The notes under the pieces were generated by a model. That model worked only from the letters and a program-made list of their open reading frames with translations, was not told the origin of the DNA and made no database searches. Positions 63,579 through 64,000 of a stretch of 64,000 bases of DNA are shown one piece after another; positions within the stretch are counted from its first letter, which is position 1, and every line of letters begins with the position of its first letter. This DNA is from UBA5189 sp035631615 (GTDB lineage Bacteria > Chloroflexota > Limnocylindria > Limnocylindrales > CSP1-4): positions 1-64,000 of the forward strand of contig DASQIK010000044.1 of the NCBI GenBank assembly GCA_035631615.1, in the 5' to 3' direction. Position numbers and translations under genes: made by a program.

Positions 63579-64000
63579 TCAGGCTGCCGAGCCGGCCGGG
63601 CGGCCGACGCCGGCGGGCAGCTTCGAGGCGACGAGACTGAGCAGGTCGGCGCAGCGGCAGCTGTAGCCCCACTCGTTGTCGTACCAGGCAATGACCTTGA
63701 CCATCGTGCCGCCGAGCACCATCGTGCTCGCGGAGTCGATGATCGAGGAGCGCGAGTCGCCACGGAAGTCGGACGAGACAAGCGGTTCGTCGGACACGCC
63801 CAGGATGCCCTTCATCGGGCCGGCCGCGGCGGCGCGAAAGGCGTCGTTGAGCTCCTCGACCGAGGTCGAGCGGGAGACGTCCGCGGTGAAGTCGACGACG
63901 CTGACCGTCGGCGTCGGGACGCGCAGGCTGAACCCGTCGAACTTGCCCTTGAGGTCCGGGATCACGAGTGCGAGGGCCTTCGCGGCGCCCGTCGACGTCG
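63579..64000 (-). CDS. gap: Glyceraldehyde-3-phosphate dehydrogenase (5' part beyond window)
   Basis: C-terminal 140 codons. TSTGAAKAL then IPDLKGKFDGFSLRVPTPTV are the catalytic-domain signatures, and WYDNEWGYSCR is the NAD-enzyme ending. The catalytic Cys lies outside the window. The last 12 residues (AGVGRPAGSAA) are an extra short tail. Confidence 0.96.
   Translation of the reverse strand, partial: TSTGAAKALALVIPDLKGKFDGFSLRVPTPTVSVVDFTADVSRSTSVEELNDAFRAAAAGPMKGILGVSDEPLVSSDFRGDSRSSIIDSASTMVLGGTMVKVIAWYDNEWGYSCRCADLLSLVASKLPAGVGRPAGSAA

Overview
The window is 64 kb of GC-rich chromosomal DNA packed with genes, with many start/stop overlaps (TGATG, GTGA, ATGA) and frequent GTG and TTG starts. 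It carries conserved bacterial housekeeping neighbourhoods: rpsT / lepA / hemW / hrcA-grpE-dnaK / dnaJ-prmA, rpsU-yqeY-pgpH-ybeY-pth-mfd, and gap-pgk-eno. Lipoboxes and single-membrane-style ABC exporters are present, and nothing points to LPS synthesis. Together with the high GC, leaderless-looking promoters and HrcA/CIRCE control, this suggests a deep-branching monoderm such as a Chloroflexota lineage (Limnocylindria-like). That placement is an inference from style; no marker was searched. There is no rRNA, tRNA, CRISPR array, transposase or prophage that I can see.

Layout. 1-2445 (+): the end of a PotB/PotC-type ABC uptake system, a remnant of a serine hydrolase and a GlcG/HbpS-like protein. 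2446-2859: a gene-free, hairpin-rich stretch with six GCCAGA/TCTGGC cores. 2860-5630: metK (-) and kynU (+), divergent. 5751-9708 (+): a GH3-like lipoprotein, a MerR-arsenate-reductase fusion behind a textbook MerR promoter, a HIT-like protein and an amino-acid permease. 9705-10664: a MarR repressor facing a small unknown gene across three palindromes. 10767-16859 (-): an S9 peptidase, then ahcY, an acetyltransferase and mtnA with overlapping ends, then apt (SAM cycle and salvage). 16915-25268 (-): an MFS exporter, a LysE remnant, and a locus of two-component system, lipoprotein, two ATPases and one large FtsX-type permease. 25568: a small secreted protein (+). 25926-34416 (-): mfd, pth, ybeY, pgpH, yqeY, rpsU. 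34735-38240: an HTH/nuclease-fold regulator, an alpha/beta hydrolase and an acyl-CoA synthetase. 38253-41729 (-): lipoprotein, HIT, DUF2269, prmA, dnaJ. 41763-48445: accessory genes (deacetylase, family-5 UDG, ABC-2 exporter, DUF2071, MFS, a dead deaminase). 48491: a second HTH/nuclease-fold regulator. 49459-53392 (-): the dnaK-grpE-hrcA operon with CIRCE. 53409-60261: a sensor-like membrane protein, hemW, a CPBP protein, lepA, an EamA transporter and rpsT with an H1-like tail. 60349-64000 (-): a membrane protein, eno, pgk and the end of gap.

How it fits together. metK, ahcY, mtnA and apt cover SAM synthesis and the recycling of its by-products. The heat-shock operon has a sigma-70-type promoter directly upstream of CIRCE, but dnaJ-prmA lies 7.7 kb away behind accessory genes and has lost that operator. 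The most unusual items are the two paralogous HTH plus PD-(D/E)XK-fold proteins, the MerR-ArsC fusion on a leaderless MerR promoter, the bS20 protein with a lysine/alanine/proline tail, MtnA with a Tat-like N-terminal extension, pth that seems to start at ATC, a response regulator that seems to start at CTG, and two families of short intergenic repeats.
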